Counted from the first letter of the stretch, positions 45,258 to 54,970 are shown. The stretch: DNA of 64,000 nucleotides from Microbacterium sp. 10M-3C3 (GCF_003931875.1 NZ_CP034245.1:868001-932000); one strand, 5' to 3'. The notes: generated by a model not told the origin, from the sequence alone. Numbers and translations are program-made.

Positions 45258-45779
45258 ATGCCCGCAGCCCCCAAACTCGCCTCGTTTCCGGCGATCCGCG
45301 GAGCGCTGAAGTTCTACCAGGTGTGCTCGATCATCACCGGTACCGGCCTGCTTCTGCTGCTGGCCGAGATGATCCTCAAGTACACCCCGCTGCACGTCGA
45401 GCTGTTCGCCGGCGGTTCGGGCGGTGCGCTGTGGTTCGCGCCCGTGCTCGCGAGCCCCGACTGCCAGTGGTGGTCGCTGTTCCTGCCGATGACGAACTCG
45501 TGCGAGATGACCTCGGTCGGCGACGGCTTCAACATCTCGCTCGCGATCCTGGTCGTGCACGGCTGGTTCTACGTCGTGTACCTCTTCTCGTGCTTCCGCA
45601 TCTGGAGCCTCATGCGCTGGCCGTTCTCGCGCTTCCTCCTGCTCGCCCTCGGCGGCATCGTGCCGCTGCTGTCGTTCTTCCTCGAGGTGTCCACCGCCCG
45701 CGGCGTGCGCACCTACCTCGCCGAGCGCGAAGCCGCCGAGGCCCCCGCATCCGTCCCCGCCCCGGAAGGCACCCGTTGA
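45258..45779 (+). CDS. DUF3817 membrane protein
   Basis: This 173-residue protein has three predicted helices. The N-terminal [23 protein letters not shown] and the central [18 protein letters not shown], both shown in part, match DUF3817 proteins common in Actinobacteria. The extracytoplasmic loop has two cysteines (near CQWWS and NSCEMTS). The function is unknown. It overlaps guaA by 4 nt and may be coexpressed with it. Confidence 0.8.
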   Translation: MPAAPKLASFPAIRGALKFYQVCSIITGTGLLLLLAEMILKYTPLHVELFAGGSGGALWFAPVLASPDCQWWSLFLPMTNSCEMTSVGDGFNISLAILVVHGWFYVVYLFSCFRIWSLMRWPFSRFLLLALGGIVPLLSFFLEVSTARGVRTYLAEREAAEAPASVPAPEGTR

Positions 45780-47356
45780 CCGAACAGACCGAGACGTCGC
45801 AGCGTCCCGTCCTCGTCGTCGACTTCGGCGCGCAGTACGCGCAGCTGATCGCACGACGCGTGCGCGAGGCCGGCGTGTACAGCGAGATCGTCCCCCACAC
45901 CGCCACGGCGGAGGAGATCGCGGCCAAGAGCCCGGTCGGCATCATCCTCTCTGGCGGCCCGTCGTCGGTGTACGAGGAGGGGGCTCCCTCGCTCGACGCG
46001 GGCGTGTTCGACCTCGGCGTGCCCACCCTCGGCATCTGCTACGGCTTCCAGGTCATGGCGCAGGCGCTCGGCGGCGAGGTCGCCAACACCGGGCTCCGCG
46101 AGTACGGCGCAACGGATGCCACGGTCATCACCGAGGGCACCCTTCTGCAGGATCAGCCCGTCGAGCAGAACGTGTGGATGAGCCACGGCGACCAGGTCTC
46201 GCGCGCCCCCGAGGGATTCGAGGTGCTCGCGCGCACCGGCGCCACCGCCGTCGCGGCCTTCGCGAACGACACCCGCCGCTTTTACGGCGTGCAGTGGCAT
46301 CCCGAGGTCAAGCACTCCGACTACGGTCAGCGCACGATCGAGAACTTCCTGCACAAGGCGGCGGGTCTGCCCGCCGACTGGAACAGCGGCAACGTCATCG
46401 CCGAGCAGGTCGCCCGCATCCGCGAGCAGGTCGGCACCGGCCGCGTGCTGTCGGCGCTGTCGGGCGGCGTGGACTCGGCGGTGTCGACGGCGCTCGTGCA
46501 CGAGGCCGTCGGCGACCAGCTCGTCGCCGTCTTCGTCGACCACGGGCTCCTGCGCAAGGGCGAGCGCGAGCAGGTCGAGAACGACTACGTCGCGTCCACC
46601 GGTGTGCGTCTCATCACCGTCGACGCGCGCGAGACATTCCTGAACGCGCTCGCCGGAGTCAGCGACCCGGAGGAGAAGCGCAAGATCATCGGCCGGGAGT
46701 TCATTCGCGCGTTCGAGAAGGTGCAGGCCGACCTCGTCGCCGAGGCGAAGGCCGACGGCGAACCGATCCGCTTCCTCGTACAGGGCACGCTCTACCCCGA
46801 CGTCGTCGAATCCGGCGGAGGCACCGGCACCGCCAACATCAAGAGCCATCACAACGTCGGCGGCCTTCCCGAAGACCTGCAGTTCGAGCTCGTCGAGCCG
46901 CTGCGCACCCTCTTCAAGGACGAGGTGCGCGCGATCGGCCGGGAGCTCGGGCTCCCCGAGGCGATCGTCGGCCGCCAGCCGTTTCCGGGGCCCGGCCTCG
47001 GCATTCGGATCGTGGGTGAGGTCACCGCTGACCGTCTCGAGATTCTGCGTGAGGCCGACGCCATCGCCCGCGCAGAGCTGACGAAGGCGGGCCTGGACGC
47101 CGAGATCTGGCAGTGCCCGGTCGTGCTCCTCGCCGATGTGCGCTCGGTGGGCGTGCAGGGCGACGGTCGCACATACGGGCACCCGATCGTGCTGCGCCCG
47201 GTGTCGTCGGAGGACGCCATGACCGCGGACTGGACGCGGCTGCCCTACGACGTGCTGTCGAAGATCAGCAACCGCATCACGAACGAGGTGCGCGAGGTCA
47301 ACCGCGTCGTGCTCGACGTGACCTCCAAGCCTCCGGGGACCATCGAGTGGGAGTGA
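45776..47356 (+). CDS. guaA: GMP synthase (glutamine-hydrolysing)
   Basis: GuaA converts XMP to GMP using ATP and glutamine. The class I amidotransferase domain has the nucleophile in [10 protein letters not shown] and the dyad in [11 protein letters not shown]. The ATP-pyrophosphatase domain starts [12 protein letters not shown], and the C-terminal dimerisation domain ends with [10 protein letters not shown]. The 526-residue length is normal. The likely start is TTG 45776, overlapping the DUF3817 stop with GGAAGG upstream; no ATG fits the family N terminus. Confidence 0.96.
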   Translation: MTEQTETSQRPVLVVDFGAQYAQLIARRVREAGVYSEIVPHTATAEEIAAKSPVGIILSGGPSSVYEEGAPSLDAGVFDLGVPTLGICYGFQVMAQALGGEVANTGLREYGATDATVITEGTLLQDQPVEQNVWMSHGDQVSRAPEGFEVLARTGATAVAAFANDTRRFYGVQWHPEVKHSDYGQRTIENFLHKAAGLPADWNSGNVIAEQVARIREQVGTGRVLSALSGGVDSAVSTALVHEAVGDQLVAVFVDHGLLRKGEREQVENDYVASTGVRLITVDARETFLNALAGVSDPEEKRKIIGREFIRAFEKVQADLVAEAKADGEPIRFLVQGTLYPDVVESGGGTGTANIKSHHNVGGLPEDLQFELVEPLRTLFKDEVRAIGRELGLPEAIVGRQPFPGPGLGIRIVGEVTADRLEILREADAIARAELTKAGLDAEIWQCPVVLLADVRSVGVQGDGRTYGHPIVLRPVSSEDAMTADWTRLPYDVLSKISNRITNEVREVNRVVLDVTSKPPGTIEWE

Positions 47357-48747
47357 GCCCCGCGCTCTTCCCCGACGCGTGGTACCTGTCGCTGTCGAGC
47401 CGGCTCGTGCCCGACCTCGACGGCGGCTACACCGTCGCAACCCTCGCCCGCGCCGCGCAGATGGCCGATGCGGGTGTCGACGACGGACGCGGCCCGCTGC
47501 TGCTGACGTTCGACCCCGGCGTGCGCGCCGACCACGACGTCCACCGCGTCCAGTTCGTGCGTCGCGGGCTGCTCGCCGACCCGACACGGCTGCGGAACCT
47601 CTTCGACGAGGCCGCCACCGCGGACGGGCGGGCCGCGGCGTGGCTGCGCGCGGCCGCGCACGCCGGCGACGCCGACCCGGCGCTGGAGTACCGCGAGGTC
47701 GCGGACGGCGCGGTCGAGCTGCCGGTGATCGCCGGCGACCCCGACTGGCACATCTCGACCGCCCCCGTCGTCGTGCGTGATCGGCCGACCGCCGCACCGC
47801 GTGTCCTCGACGGGTTCGGCGCCTTGTACCGGGCGTGGCTCGCCCACGTCGTCGCCGAGCTTCGCGCGGAGATCGATCGGCCCGTCGTCGTCATCTGTGA
47901 GTCGCGCCAGCTCGGCGAGCTCCTCGTCGGGTGGGACGACCCCGGCGTGCGGCTCGTGCACGCGATCCACACCGTGCATCTCGAGCCGCCGCATACGCCG
48001 GATGCGGCGCTGAACCCGCTGTGGCGCCGCTGGTTCACCCACGCCGAGCGCTTCGACGCAGTCCTGTGGCCCACCGCGTCGCAGGCGTCCGACGTCGCCG
48101 CTCGCTTCGGCGCGTCGGACGTGCACGTGGTCGCACCGCACGGGGTCGCGCCCGCCGCATCCGTCGTGCCCGCCGCGCACCGCGTGCCCGGGCGCGTCGC
48201 CATGGTGGGACGCCTCGCGCCGGGCAAGCGCGTGGATGCGGCGATCCGGGCGTTCGCGCGCGTTGCCGCCGCGGTCCCCGGCGCGCACCTCGACGTGCAC
48301 GGCGAGGGCGCCGAGCGGCCGCGGCTGCAGGCGCTCATCGACGAGCTCGGCCTCACCGCACGCGTCGTGCTGCGGGGCCGGAGCGAGGCCGTCGGCCGCG
48401 AGCTCGACGCTGCCGCGGTGTACCTGCAGACCTCGGCGTTCGAGGGGCAGGGGCTCGCGCTCGCCGAGGCGCTCAGCCACGGCTGCCCGGCCGTGGTGTG
48501 GGACATCCGGTACGGCCCGCGCGACCTCCTCCGGGACGGCGGGGGCATCCTCGTGCCCGACGGCGACGAGCAGGCGCTCGCAGCTGCGGTCATCCGCGTG
48601 CTGACGGACGCGGCGCTGCGCACGCGGCTCGCCGACGAAGCGGTCGCGGCGGCCCGCGCCGTCGATCCGGCCCACGCGATGGATGCCCTGGCCGCGGCGG
48701 TCCGCGACGTGCTCGCGCGTTCCTCGCGGCGGGCCCGACCGCTCTGA
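47353..48747 (+). CDS. Family 4 glycosyltransferase, poly(glycerol-phosphate) glucosyltransferase-like
   Basis: This 464-residue GT-B enzyme has a long N-terminal acceptor domain with beta-rich insert and a C-terminal GT4 nucleotide-sugar domain: [31 protein letters not shown], then the donor-binding [21 protein letters not shown]. The YLSLSSRLV start and overall layout recall TagE/GtfA-type enzymes. It starts with GTGA overlapping the guaA stop. The acceptor, perhaps a wall polymer or protein, is unknown. Confidence 0.82.
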   Translation: MSPALFPDAWYLSLSSRLVPDLDGGYTVATLARAAQMADAGVDDGRGPLLLTFDPGVRADHDVHRVQFVRRGLLADPTRLRNLFDEAATADGRAAAWLRAAAHAGDADPALEYREVADGAVELPVIAGDPDWHISTAPVVVRDRPTAAPRVLDGFGALYRAWLAHVVAELRAEIDRPVVVICESRQLGELLVGWDDPGVRLVHAIHTVHLEPPHTPDAALNPLWRRWFTHAERFDAVLWPTASQASDVAARFGASDVHVVAPHGVAPAASVVPAAHRVPGRVAMVGRLAPGKRVDAAIRAFARVAAAVPGAHLDVHGEGAERPRLQALIDELGLTARVVLRGRSEAVGRELDAAAVYLQTSAFEGQGLALAEALSHGCPAVVWDIRYGPRDLLRDGGGILVPDGDEQALAAAVIRVLTDAALRTRLADEAVAAARAVDPAHAMDALAAAVRDVLARSSRRARPL

Positions 48748-48808
48748 GCGGATCCGCTGCCGGCGGCGCGGGCTTTCGGGCGGCCGTTGCCGTGCGGATG
48801 CTGAGGGC

Positions 48809-49429
48809 ATGACAGACGACGCCTCTCCCCGCGTGTTCGGCCCCGAGGCCCGACGCGACCTGTACGCGCAACGCGTGCTGATCCTCGACGGCCCGCTCGA
48901 CGACGACAACGGCACGCTGCTGGCCACGCAGCTGCTCGCCCTCGCGTCGGACGACGACACCGCCGACATCGCGCTGTGGATCCACTCCCCCGGCGGCTCG
49001 GTGCCCGCGATGCTCGCGATCCGCGATGTCATGCGGCTGATTCCGAACGACGTCGCGACGCTCGCGCTCGGTCTCGCGTGCAGCGCCGGCCAGTTCCTCC
49101 TGTCCGCCGGAACGCCGGGCAAGCGCCGCGCGCTGCCGCACGCGCGCATCCTCATGCATCAGGGTTCGGCGGGCATCGGCGGATCGACCGTGGACGTCGA
49201 GGTGCAGGCGGGCGACCTTCGCCACATGCGCGACACGGTGCTCGGCCTCATCGCGGCCGACACCGGACAGAGCGTCGCGCGCATCTTCGAGGACTCGCTG
49301 CACGACCGGTGGTACACCGCGGAGGAGGCGCGCGCGTACGGATTCATCGACGCCGTCGTGGACGACTTCGGGCAGGTGAGCCCGCGCCGCCGCCGGGTGC
49401 CGGGCCTGGGGACGGAGGTGGCGGCGTGA
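48809..49429 (+). CDS. ClpP-family protease, catalytically intact
   Basis: This 206-residue ClpP-like subunit has the complete triad: Ser92 in GLACSAGQFLL, His117 in HARILMHQ and a probable Asp166 in LHDRWYTAEEA. The oxyanion HSPGGS segment is conserved. A C-terminal Arg-rich tail is present. It overlaps by 4 nt a second ClpP-like gene that lacks the serine. It is not next to clpX or tig, so it is not the main clpP1P2 locus and resembles the accessory ClpP3/ClpP4 pair of Streptomyces. Confidence 0.88.
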   Translation: MTDDASPRVFGPEARRDLYAQRVLILDGPLDDDNGTLLATQLLALASDDDTADIALWIHSPGGSVPAMLAIRDVMRLIPNDVATLALGLACSAGQFLLSAGTPGKRRALPHARILMHQGSAGIGGSTVDVEVQAGDLRHMRDTVLGLIAADTGQSVARIFEDSLHDRWYTAEEARAYGFIDAVVDDFGQVSPRRRRVPGLGTEVAA

Positions 49430-50010
49430 GCGGCTACACCATCCCGAACGTCGTGGCGCAGCATCCGCGCGGCGACCGCATCATGGACGTGTACTCGCAG
49501 CTGCTGAGTGAGCGCGTCGTGTACCTCGGCACCGCGATCGACGCGGGCGTCGCGAACGCGCTCATCGCGCAGCTGCTGCACCTCGACGCCGAGAGCCCCG
49601 AGCGGGAGATCCAGCTCTACATCAACTGCGAGGGCGGCGACCCGGCCGCGATGCTCGCGATCTACGACACGATGCAGCATGTGCGCCCGGCGGTGGCGAC
49701 GACGTGCGTCGGCCAGGCCGTCGGCGTCGGGGCGGTGCTCCTGGCGACGGGTGCAGCCGGCCGCCGCGCGGTGCTGCCGCACGCGCGCGTCGTCCTGCAC
49801 CAGCCCGCGGGGCAGGCGCGCGGTGCGATCCCCGACCTCATCCTCCACGCCGACGAGCTCGTGCGCGTGCGCGGCGACGTGGAGGCGATCCTCGCTCGCC
49901 ACACCGGGCAGGACGCGGGCCGGCTGCGCGTCGACACCGACCGCGACCGCATCTTCACGGCGGCGGATGCGGTGGCCTACGGGTTGGCGGACACGGTCCT
50001 CACGCGCTGA
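49426..50010 (+). CDS. ClpP-like protein lacking the catalytic serine
   Basis: This 194-residue protein aligns with ClpP throughout, but where active enzymes have GQAASMGA it has GQAVGVGA, so Gly100 replaces the nucleophile. The oxyanion loop is also altered (NCEGGD instead of NSPGGS). His125 (VLHQPAG) and Asp174 (DTDRDRIF) remain. It is likely a non-catalytic ring partner, as ClpR is in cyanobacteria and plastids. It begins GTGA on the stop of the active subunit, so the two are made together. Its 3' end overlaps the convergent hydrolase gene by 34 bp. Confidence 0.85.
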   Translation: MSGYTIPNVVAQHPRGDRIMDVYSQLLSERVVYLGTAIDAGVANALIAQLLHLDAESPEREIQLYINCEGGDPAAMLAIYDTMQHVRPAVATTCVGQAVGVGAVLLATGAAGRRAVLPHARVVLHQPAGQARGAIPDLILHADELVRVRGDVEAILARHTGQDAGRLRVDTDRDRIFTAADAVAYGLADTVLTR

Positions 50011-50693
50011 ACGGCGTCGGCGGGAGAGCCGCGGAACGGCGCGCCGTGCCCGGGCAGCACCCACTCGGCGTCGATGCCCGCGATCCGCTCGAGCGATGCG
50101 AGCGCCTCGTCGGGGTCGTCCGTGAAGGGCGCCGGGGCCGGGCCGACTCGGCCGGTCAGAACGTGCCGAGTCGTCAGCGCGTCGCCGACGAACACCGCTC
50201 GCACGAGGTCAGAGTGCACCGCGATGCTTCCCGGCGAGTGCCCGGGCAGCGCCACGATGGTCGGGCTGCCGGGCAGGTCGAGCACGTCGCCGTCGGCGAT
50301 GTCGCGCACGTCGGTGAGCCACTGGGCGCGCATGCCCTTGCGCGCGGCGTACGCGAAGAAGCCGAGCAGGGGACCGAGGCGCCACGGCCCCATCGCGGTC
50401 TTGGGCTTGGCGCCGCCCTGCGCCCGGGTGGCGTCACCGGCATGGATGAACACCGGCACGCCGGTCTCGCGGCGCAGGCGCTCGGCGAAGCCGACGTGGT
50501 CGCTGTCGCCGTGGGTCAGGACGACGCCGCGGATGTCGGCCGTCGTCCGGCCGAGCTCGGCCAGCTCGCGCTCGAGATCGCGATAGAGCCCGGGCAGTCC
50601 CGCGTCGACGAGCGTGATGCCCTCGGGCGTGACGATGAGATACGCGGCGACGATGTCGTTGCCGATTCGGTGCAGGCCGGGTGCCAGACGCAT
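49977..50693 (-). CDS. MBL-fold metallo-hydrolase
   Basis: This 238-residue metallo-beta-lactamase-fold protein has the metal motif THGDSDHVG, the later LPGHSPGSIAV histidine, VFVGDAL aspartate and a final LPGHGAPF. It most resembles the glyoxalase-II-like/quorum-lactonase end of the family, but the substrate is unknown. The ATG at 50693 has GAGGAG 5 nt upstream. It is divergent from a TetR gene with a palindromic operator between them. Confidence 0.85.
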   Translation of the reverse strand: MRLAPGLHRIGNDIVAAYLIVTPEGITLVDAGLPGLYRDLERELAELGRTTADIRGVVLTHGDSDHVGFAERLRRETGVPVFIHAGDATRAQGGAKPKTAMGPWRLGPLLGFFAYAARKGMRAQWLTDVRDIADGDVLDLPGSPTIVALPGHSPGSIAVHSDLVRAVFVGDALTTRHVLTGRVGPAPAPFTDDPDEALASLERIAGIDAEWVLPGHGAPFRGSPADAVQRVRTVSANP

Positions 50694-50713
50694 CGCGGCT
50701 CCTCTCAATGATG

Positions 50714-50750
50714 GCTATGAACATTAGCCATGATAGCTTATGTTCATAGC
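50714..50750. promoter_or_regulatory. Palindromic operator between MBL hydrolase and TetR genes
   Basis: GCTATGAACAT (50714-50724) and its exact complement (50740-50750) are separated by 15 nt. This A/T-rich island in a G/C-rich sequence covers the whole divergent promoter space, as expected for the adjacent TetR repressor. Confidence 0.75.
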
Positions 50751-50763
50751 TGGAAGGAAGCCC

Positions 50764-51315
50764 ATGCCGACACCCGATCGCACGTCGCTCGACGAGATCG
50801 TGACCGCGGCCGCCGACCTGCTCGACGCCGCCGGCCCCTCCGCCGTGACCATGCAGGCCGTCGCGAGCCGCGTCGGGGTGAAGGCGCCGTCGCTCTACAA
50901 GCGCGTCCGCGATCGCGACGCGCTCCTGCGCCTGGTCGCCGACGCGGCTGCCGACGACCTCGCCCGGCGACTCGCGGCGACTCCCGGCGACCTCTCGGCG
51001 CTCGCCCGGGCCTTCCGCGCCTTCGGCCAGACCCGCCCGGAAGCATTCCGGCTGCTGTTCGCCGGGGTCGCCGACCCCGCCGCGACAGCCCGCTCGAGCG
51101 AGCCCGTGCTGAGCGCGGCGGCGGCGGCCGTGGGCGCTGCGCACGCGCTGGATGCGGCGCGCCTCCTCACCGCATGGGCGACCGGGTTCGTCTCGATGGA
51201 GCTCGCGGGCGCCTTCCGGCTGGGCGGCGACCTCGAAGAAGCCTTCTCCTACGGGCTCGCCCGCTTGGTCGGCGCGCTCGAGTCCGACCATGACCGCCCG
51301 GCCCACGGGTCGTAG
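50764..51315 (+). CDS. TetR/AcrR family regulator of the MBL hydrolase
   Basis: The N-terminal domain contains TMQAVASRVGVKAPSLYKRVRDRDALLRL, seen in pieces as SRVGVKAPSLYKRVRDRD; the C-terminal domain (TRPEAFRLLFAG) is of the WHG type. It is 183 residues long. I begin at ATG 50764 with GGAAGGA upstream rather than the longer frame that runs into the operator. Its end overlaps the convergent polymerase gene by 67 bp. Confidence 0.85.
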   Translation: MPTPDRTSLDEIVTAAADLLDAAGPSAVTMQAVASRVGVKAPSLYKRVRDRDALLRLVADAAADDLARRLAATPGDLSALARAFRAFGQTRPEAFRLLFAGVADPAATARSSEPVLSAAAAAVGAAHALDAARLLTAWATGFVSMELAGAFRLGGDLEEAFSYGLARLVGALESDHDRPAHGS

Positions 51316-52511
51316 TCGGCCAGCAGCGCCTCCTGCGCCGGCCGCTCGCCCTCGGCGACGTGCTGCAGGTTGACGCGCACGCGATACCACAGCGAGCTCG
51401 ACCCGCGCATGCCGTCCACGAGCACGTCGGCCGGATGCAGCTGCGCCGCCGCATCCGGATGCTCCGCCTTCCACCGCTCGAGCAGCTCGAGGGCCTCGGG
51501 CTTGGTCTTCGTGCGCGCGATCTCGATGAGCGGCATCGTCGACGCGCGACGGCCCGACCCGTCACCCGCGCGGGGCGGCTTCTCCGCGGGTCCGAGCTCC
51601 TTCGACAGGGCGAGCAGGCCGTCGAGCACGCCGACCGCCTCGTCGATGCCGCGGTGCGGGTCGCCGATCGCCGCGAAGCGCTCGATCACGCTCGCGACCG
51701 TGAACTCCTCGGGACGCCGCTCCCGCAGCTCGTCCCACGCGAGGGGCGTCGACACGCGGGCATCGGGCAGCGGTCGGATCGAGTACGCCGAGGCGACGGT
51801 GCGGTCCTTGGCGTTCTGGTTGAAGTCGACGAAGACGCTCTCGCCGCGCTCCTCCTTCCACCAGCGCGCGGTGGCGAGGCCCGGCGCGCGGTTCTCGACC
51901 TCGCGTGCGAGCGTCTCGGCGGCCAGGCGCACGTCGCGGAAGTCCCACTGCGGCGCGATGCGGACGAGGATGTGCAGGCCGCGGGAGCCGCTCGTTTTCG
52001 GCCAGCCGACGAGCCCGTGCTCCTCGAGCACCTCGCGCGCGACGAACGCGGTGTCGACGATCTGCGACCAGTCGACGCCGGGCATCGGGTCGAGGTCGAC
52101 GCGCAGCTCGTCGGGGTGGTCGAGGTCCTCCGCGCGGACGGGATGCGGATTCAGGTCGAGGCAGCCGAGGTTCGCCACCCACGCCAGGCCCGCCGCATCC
52201 CGCACGACCGTCTCTTCGGCCGACGTGCCGCGGGCGTAGTGGAGCGTCGCGGTGTCGATGAAGTCGGGGTGGTTCTCGGGCACGCGCTTCTGGAAGAACG
52301 CCTCCTGGTCGATGCCCTTCACGAAGCGCTTGAGGACCATAGGCCGACCACCCGCGCCGCGCAGCGCCCCGTCGGCGACGGCGATGTAGTAACGCACGAT
52401 GTCGAGCTTGGTGAGGCCCGGCTCGGGGAACACCACGCGGTCGGGGCTCGTGACGCGCACCTCATGGCCCCCGACGTCGAGGACCTCCGCGGGCGTCTTC
52501 GCGGGGCTCAT
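51249..52511 (-). CDS. LigD-type polymerase/primase domain protein
   Basis: This is a stand-alone archaeo-eukaryotic primase-like polymerase of the kind fused to ligase D in bacterial non-homologous end joining. The two catalytic aspartates are in RVDLDPMPGV, and SGSRGLHILVRI, FVDFNQNAKDRTVASAYS and STPLAWDEL follow. The C terminus adds about 90 residues with a helical, Arg-rich segment not typical of the bare domain. No ligase, nuclease or ku gene is in the window. It starts on the stop of an XRE-family gene (ATGA). Confidence 0.88.
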   Translation of the reverse strand: MSPAKTPAEVLDVGGHEVRVTSPDRVVFPEPGLTKLDIVRYYIAVADGALRGAGGRPMVLKRFVKGIDQEAFFQKRVPENHPDFIDTATLHYARGTSAEETVVRDAAGLAWVANLGCLDLNPHPVRAEDLDHPDELRVDLDPMPGVDWSQIVDTAFVAREVLEEHGLVGWPKTSGSRGLHILVRIAPQWDFRDVRLAAETLAREVENRAPGLATARWWKEERGESVFVDFNQNAKDRTVASAYSIRPLPDARVSTPLAWDELRERRPEEFTVASVIERFAAIGDPHRGIDEAVGVLDGLLALSKELGPAEKPPRAGDGSGRRASTMPLIEIARTKTKPEALELLERWKAEHPDAAAQLHPADVLVDGMRGSSSLWYRVRVNLQHVAEGERPAQEALLADYDPWAGRSWSDSSAPTKRASP

Positions 52512-52807
52512 GCCGCCAGCGCGTACACCGAGGCGCCCGCGGCGGCGGGTGCGGATGCGGCGCGCAGCTCGAGCGCGATCGTCGCCGTGAGATCGAGCAG
52601 CGTGACGCCGAGCGCTCCGGCGATGGCGGCGATCATCTCGCTCGAGGGCTCCTTGATGCCCCGCTCCACCTCGGAGAGGTACTGCGGCGAGACGCCGGCG
52701 CGGGCGGCGGTGTCGGCGAGGCGCTCACCGCGCGCCAGCCGCAGCCGGCGCAGCAGTGCGCCGAGAGACTCGCGCCACAGCGGCTCGGGATCGAGAGGTC
52801 TGGCCAT
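52508..52807 (-). CDS. XRE family transcriptional regulator
   Basis: This 99-residue protein is essentially one Cro/C1 helix-turn-helix (LRLARGERLADTAARAGVSPQYLSEVERG, seen as AARAGVSPQYLSEVERG) followed by a helical tail with LGVTLLDLTATIALEL. It precedes and overlaps the LigD-type polymerase gene by 4 nt. It may control that gene or others; targets are unknown. Confidence 0.85.
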   Translation of the reverse strand: MARPLDPEPLWRESLGALLRRLRLARGERLADTAARAGVSPQYLSEVERGIKEPSSEMIAAIAGALGVTLLDLTATIALELRAASAPAAAGASVYALAA

Positions 52808-52885
52808 GCGCTCACGATAGGGCGCCGCATCCCTGCGCGACCACCCCGTTCCGCCCACGGCGGAACCAAGCACCCCGGCAACGGC

Positions 52886-52915
52886 GGAGGGGCCGCCCTG
52901 TCGGACGGCCCCTCC
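52886..52915 (-). terminator. Hairpin downstream of the Bax-inhibitor-1 gene
   Basis: A perfect 10-bp stem GGAGGGGCCG with a 10-nt loop lies 15 nt after the stop of the minus-strand gene at 52931. No U-tract. Confidence 0.55.
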
Positions 52916-52930
52916 GGGAAACGCGCTGCG

Positions 52931-53824
52931 TCAGTTGTTGCCGCGCAGGATCGCCAGCAGGCGCAGGATCTCGACGTACAGCCACACGACGGTCACCATG
53001 ATGCCGAACGCGCCGACCCAGCCGTACACGCGCGGGGCGCCGTTGCGGACACCCTGCTGGACCTGGTCGAAGTCGAGCACGAGCGAGTACGCCGCCATGA
53101 CGACGACGAGCACGCCGATGATGACGCCCAGCGGGATGCCGAACACCGTGTTGCTCAGGATGCCGAACGGGCCGCCCGCGATCGGGGCGTTGAACAGCAT
53201 GAGGCCGACGTTGATGAGGCTGAAGACCGCGTAGCCGATCATCGCGATGAGGAAGATCTTCGTCGCGCGCTTGGAGGCGCGCACCTTACCGCTCGCGAAG
53301 AGCGCGAGGGTCACGCCCACGACGGTGAGCGTGGCGAGCGTCGCCTGGAAGACGATGCCGTTCCACGCCGTCTCGAAGAACGCCGAGATGCCGCCGACGA
53401 ACAGACCCTCGAACGCCGCGTAGGCGATGATCAGGGGCACCGACGGCTTGCGCTTGAAGATGTTGACCATCGCCAGGACGAAGCCGCCCAGGGCACCGAT
53501 GATCCACGGCAGCGGGTTGATCGCGCCGGTCGGGGCCAGGCCGCCGAGCGTCCACACCCAGCCGACCGCAGCGGTGACGAGGAGGACGCCGAACAGGCCG
53601 ACGGTCTTCCACACCGTGTCTTCGACCGTCATGCGGTCGGTCTCGCGGGCACCGGCCGCCGGGGCGGTGTACATGCCCTCGAGGGTCGCGGCCTCGGCCG
53701 CGGGCGGCGGCGCGTACTGCGCCGGCCCGCCGAGGCGGGCGGCCTGCTGTCCGCCGGGATAGCTCTGAACTGCGCGGGGGTCCTGGAACGCCGGGGTATT
53801 GAATGCCGGGTTGTTGAGGGCCAC
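52931..53824 (-). CDS. Bax inhibitor-1/YccA family membrane protein
   Basis: This 297-residue protein has an N-terminal Ala/Pro-rich cytoplasmic part starting ALNNPAFNTPAFQ and seven hydrophobic helices. The family motif is seen in VLDFDQVQQGVRNGAP, with its conserved aspartates, before the last helices. Bacterial members can conduct calcium; the physiological role here is unknown. GTG 53824 is preferred because GGAG lies at suitable distance; a GTG 9 nt upstream is possible. Confidence 0.87.
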   Translation of the reverse strand: MALNNPAFNTPAFQDPRAVQSYPGGQQAARLGGPAQYAPPPAAEAATLEGMYTAPAAGARETDRMTVEDTVWKTVGLFGVLLVTAAVGWVWTLGGLAPTGAINPLPWIIGALGGFVLAMVNIFKRKPSVPLIIAYAAFEGLFVGGISAFFETAWNGIVFQATLATLTVVGVTLALFASGKVRASKRATKIFLIAMIGYAVFSLINVGLMLFNAPIAGGPFGILSNTVFGIPLGVIIGVLVVVMAAYSLVLDFDQVQQGVRNGAPRVYGWVGAFGIMVTVVWLYVEILRLLAILRGNN

Positions 53825-53934
53825 TGCTCTCACACTCCAAAATCAGGAATCACAGCACCGTGCTGTAGAGCAACACTAGCCGACGGCGTGTCGCGGGCGG
53901 CGGACGTGCGCTGAGCGTTCGCCCTGAGCACGAC

Positions 53935-53940
53935 TAGCCT
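53935..53940 (+). promoter_or_regulatory. -10 element placing the phosphodiesterase gene as leaderless
   Basis: TAGCCT ends 6 nt before the GTG at 53947. Confidence 0.5.
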
Positions 53941-53946
53941 GGAGCC

Positions 53947-54957
53947 GTGACCCGGTCCGCGCCCCTCGTCATCGGACACCGCGGGGCCCCCGGATACCGC
54001 CCCGAGCACAGTGCGTCGTCCTACGACCTCGCCCTTGCGATGGGCGTCGACGCGGTCGAGCCCGACATCGTGATCTCGCGCGACGGCGTGCTCGTCGTGC
54101 GGCACGAGAACGAGATCGGATCGACCACCGATGTGGCGGAGCATCCGGAGTTCGCCGATCGCCGCACGACCAAGACGATCGACGGCGCGTCGCTCACGGG
54201 GTGGTTCACCGAGGACTTCACCGCCGACGAGCTCGCGACGCTCCGCTGCCGCGAGCGGCTGCCCAAGGTGCGGCCCGCGAGTGCGTCGTTCGACGGCACG
54301 CAACCGGTGCTGCGCCTGCGCGACGTGCTCGACCTCGTGCGGCAGGCCTCGCTCGAGCAGGGACGCGAGATCGGCGTCGTGCTGGAGATCAAGCACGCCA
54401 CGTACTTCGCCGAGCTGGGGTTCGACGTCACGGCGCTCGTCGCCGCCGAGCTCGCGGCGGCCGGATGGGCGCGCGGCGAGCTGCCACTCGTCGTCGAGTC
54501 CTTCGAGTCGACCGTGCTCGGACGGCTCCGGGCGACGGGGCTGCCTGCGACGTACGTGTACCTCCTCGAGGCCGCCGGGCGGCCGTACGACCTCGTGGCC
54601 GCGCAGGGCACGGCTGCCCCGACCTACGCCGCGACCGCCGCGCCGGAGGGACTCGATCGCCTTGTCGGCCGCGTCGACGGCATCAGCGTCGACAAGCGCA
54701 TGATCCTCGCGCCCGACCGGCGGGGCCGCAGCGCCGGGCCGAGCCGGGTCGTCGTCGACGCGCACGCGCGCGGGCTGCGCGTGTTCACGTGGACATGCCG
54801 GCCCGAGAACGCCTTCCTCATCCCGCAGTTCCGCGGGCGCGGGGGGGCGGGCGCGTTCGGCGACTACGCGGGGGAGTGGGACGTCATCCGCCGCTCCGGC
54901 GTCGACGGCGTGTTCGTCGATCACGCCGATCTGGGTATGGAGTTCTTCCGGCGTTGA
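53947..54957 (+). CDS. Glycerophosphodiester phosphodiesterase
   Basis: The enzyme hydrolyses glycerophosphodiesters to glycerol-3-phosphate and an alcohol. The TIM barrel has the catalytic HRGAPGYRPEHS with both motif histidine and glutamate, EPDIVISRDGVLVVRHE, a VVLEIKH segment and a C-terminal VFTWTCRPEN. No signal peptide is seen, so it acts in the cytoplasm, unlike secreted GlpQ. The 336-residue length is normal. Confidence 0.9.
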   Translation: MTRSAPLVIGHRGAPGYRPEHSASSYDLALAMGVDAVEPDIVISRDGVLVVRHENEIGSTTDVAEHPEFADRRTTKTIDGASLTGWFTEDFTADELATLRCRERLPKVRPASASFDGTQPVLRLRDVLDLVRQASLEQGREIGVVLEIKHATYFAELGFDVTALVAAELAAAGWARGELPLVVESFESTVLGRLRATGLPATYVYLLEAAGRPYDLVAAQGTAAPTYAATAAPEGLDRLVGRVDGISVDKRMILAPDRRGRSAGPSRVVVDAHARGLRVFTWTCRPENAFLIPQFRGRGGAGAFGDYAGEWDVIRRSGVDGVFVDHADLGMEFFRR

Positions 54958-54970
54958 CCGGCGGCGCCCA

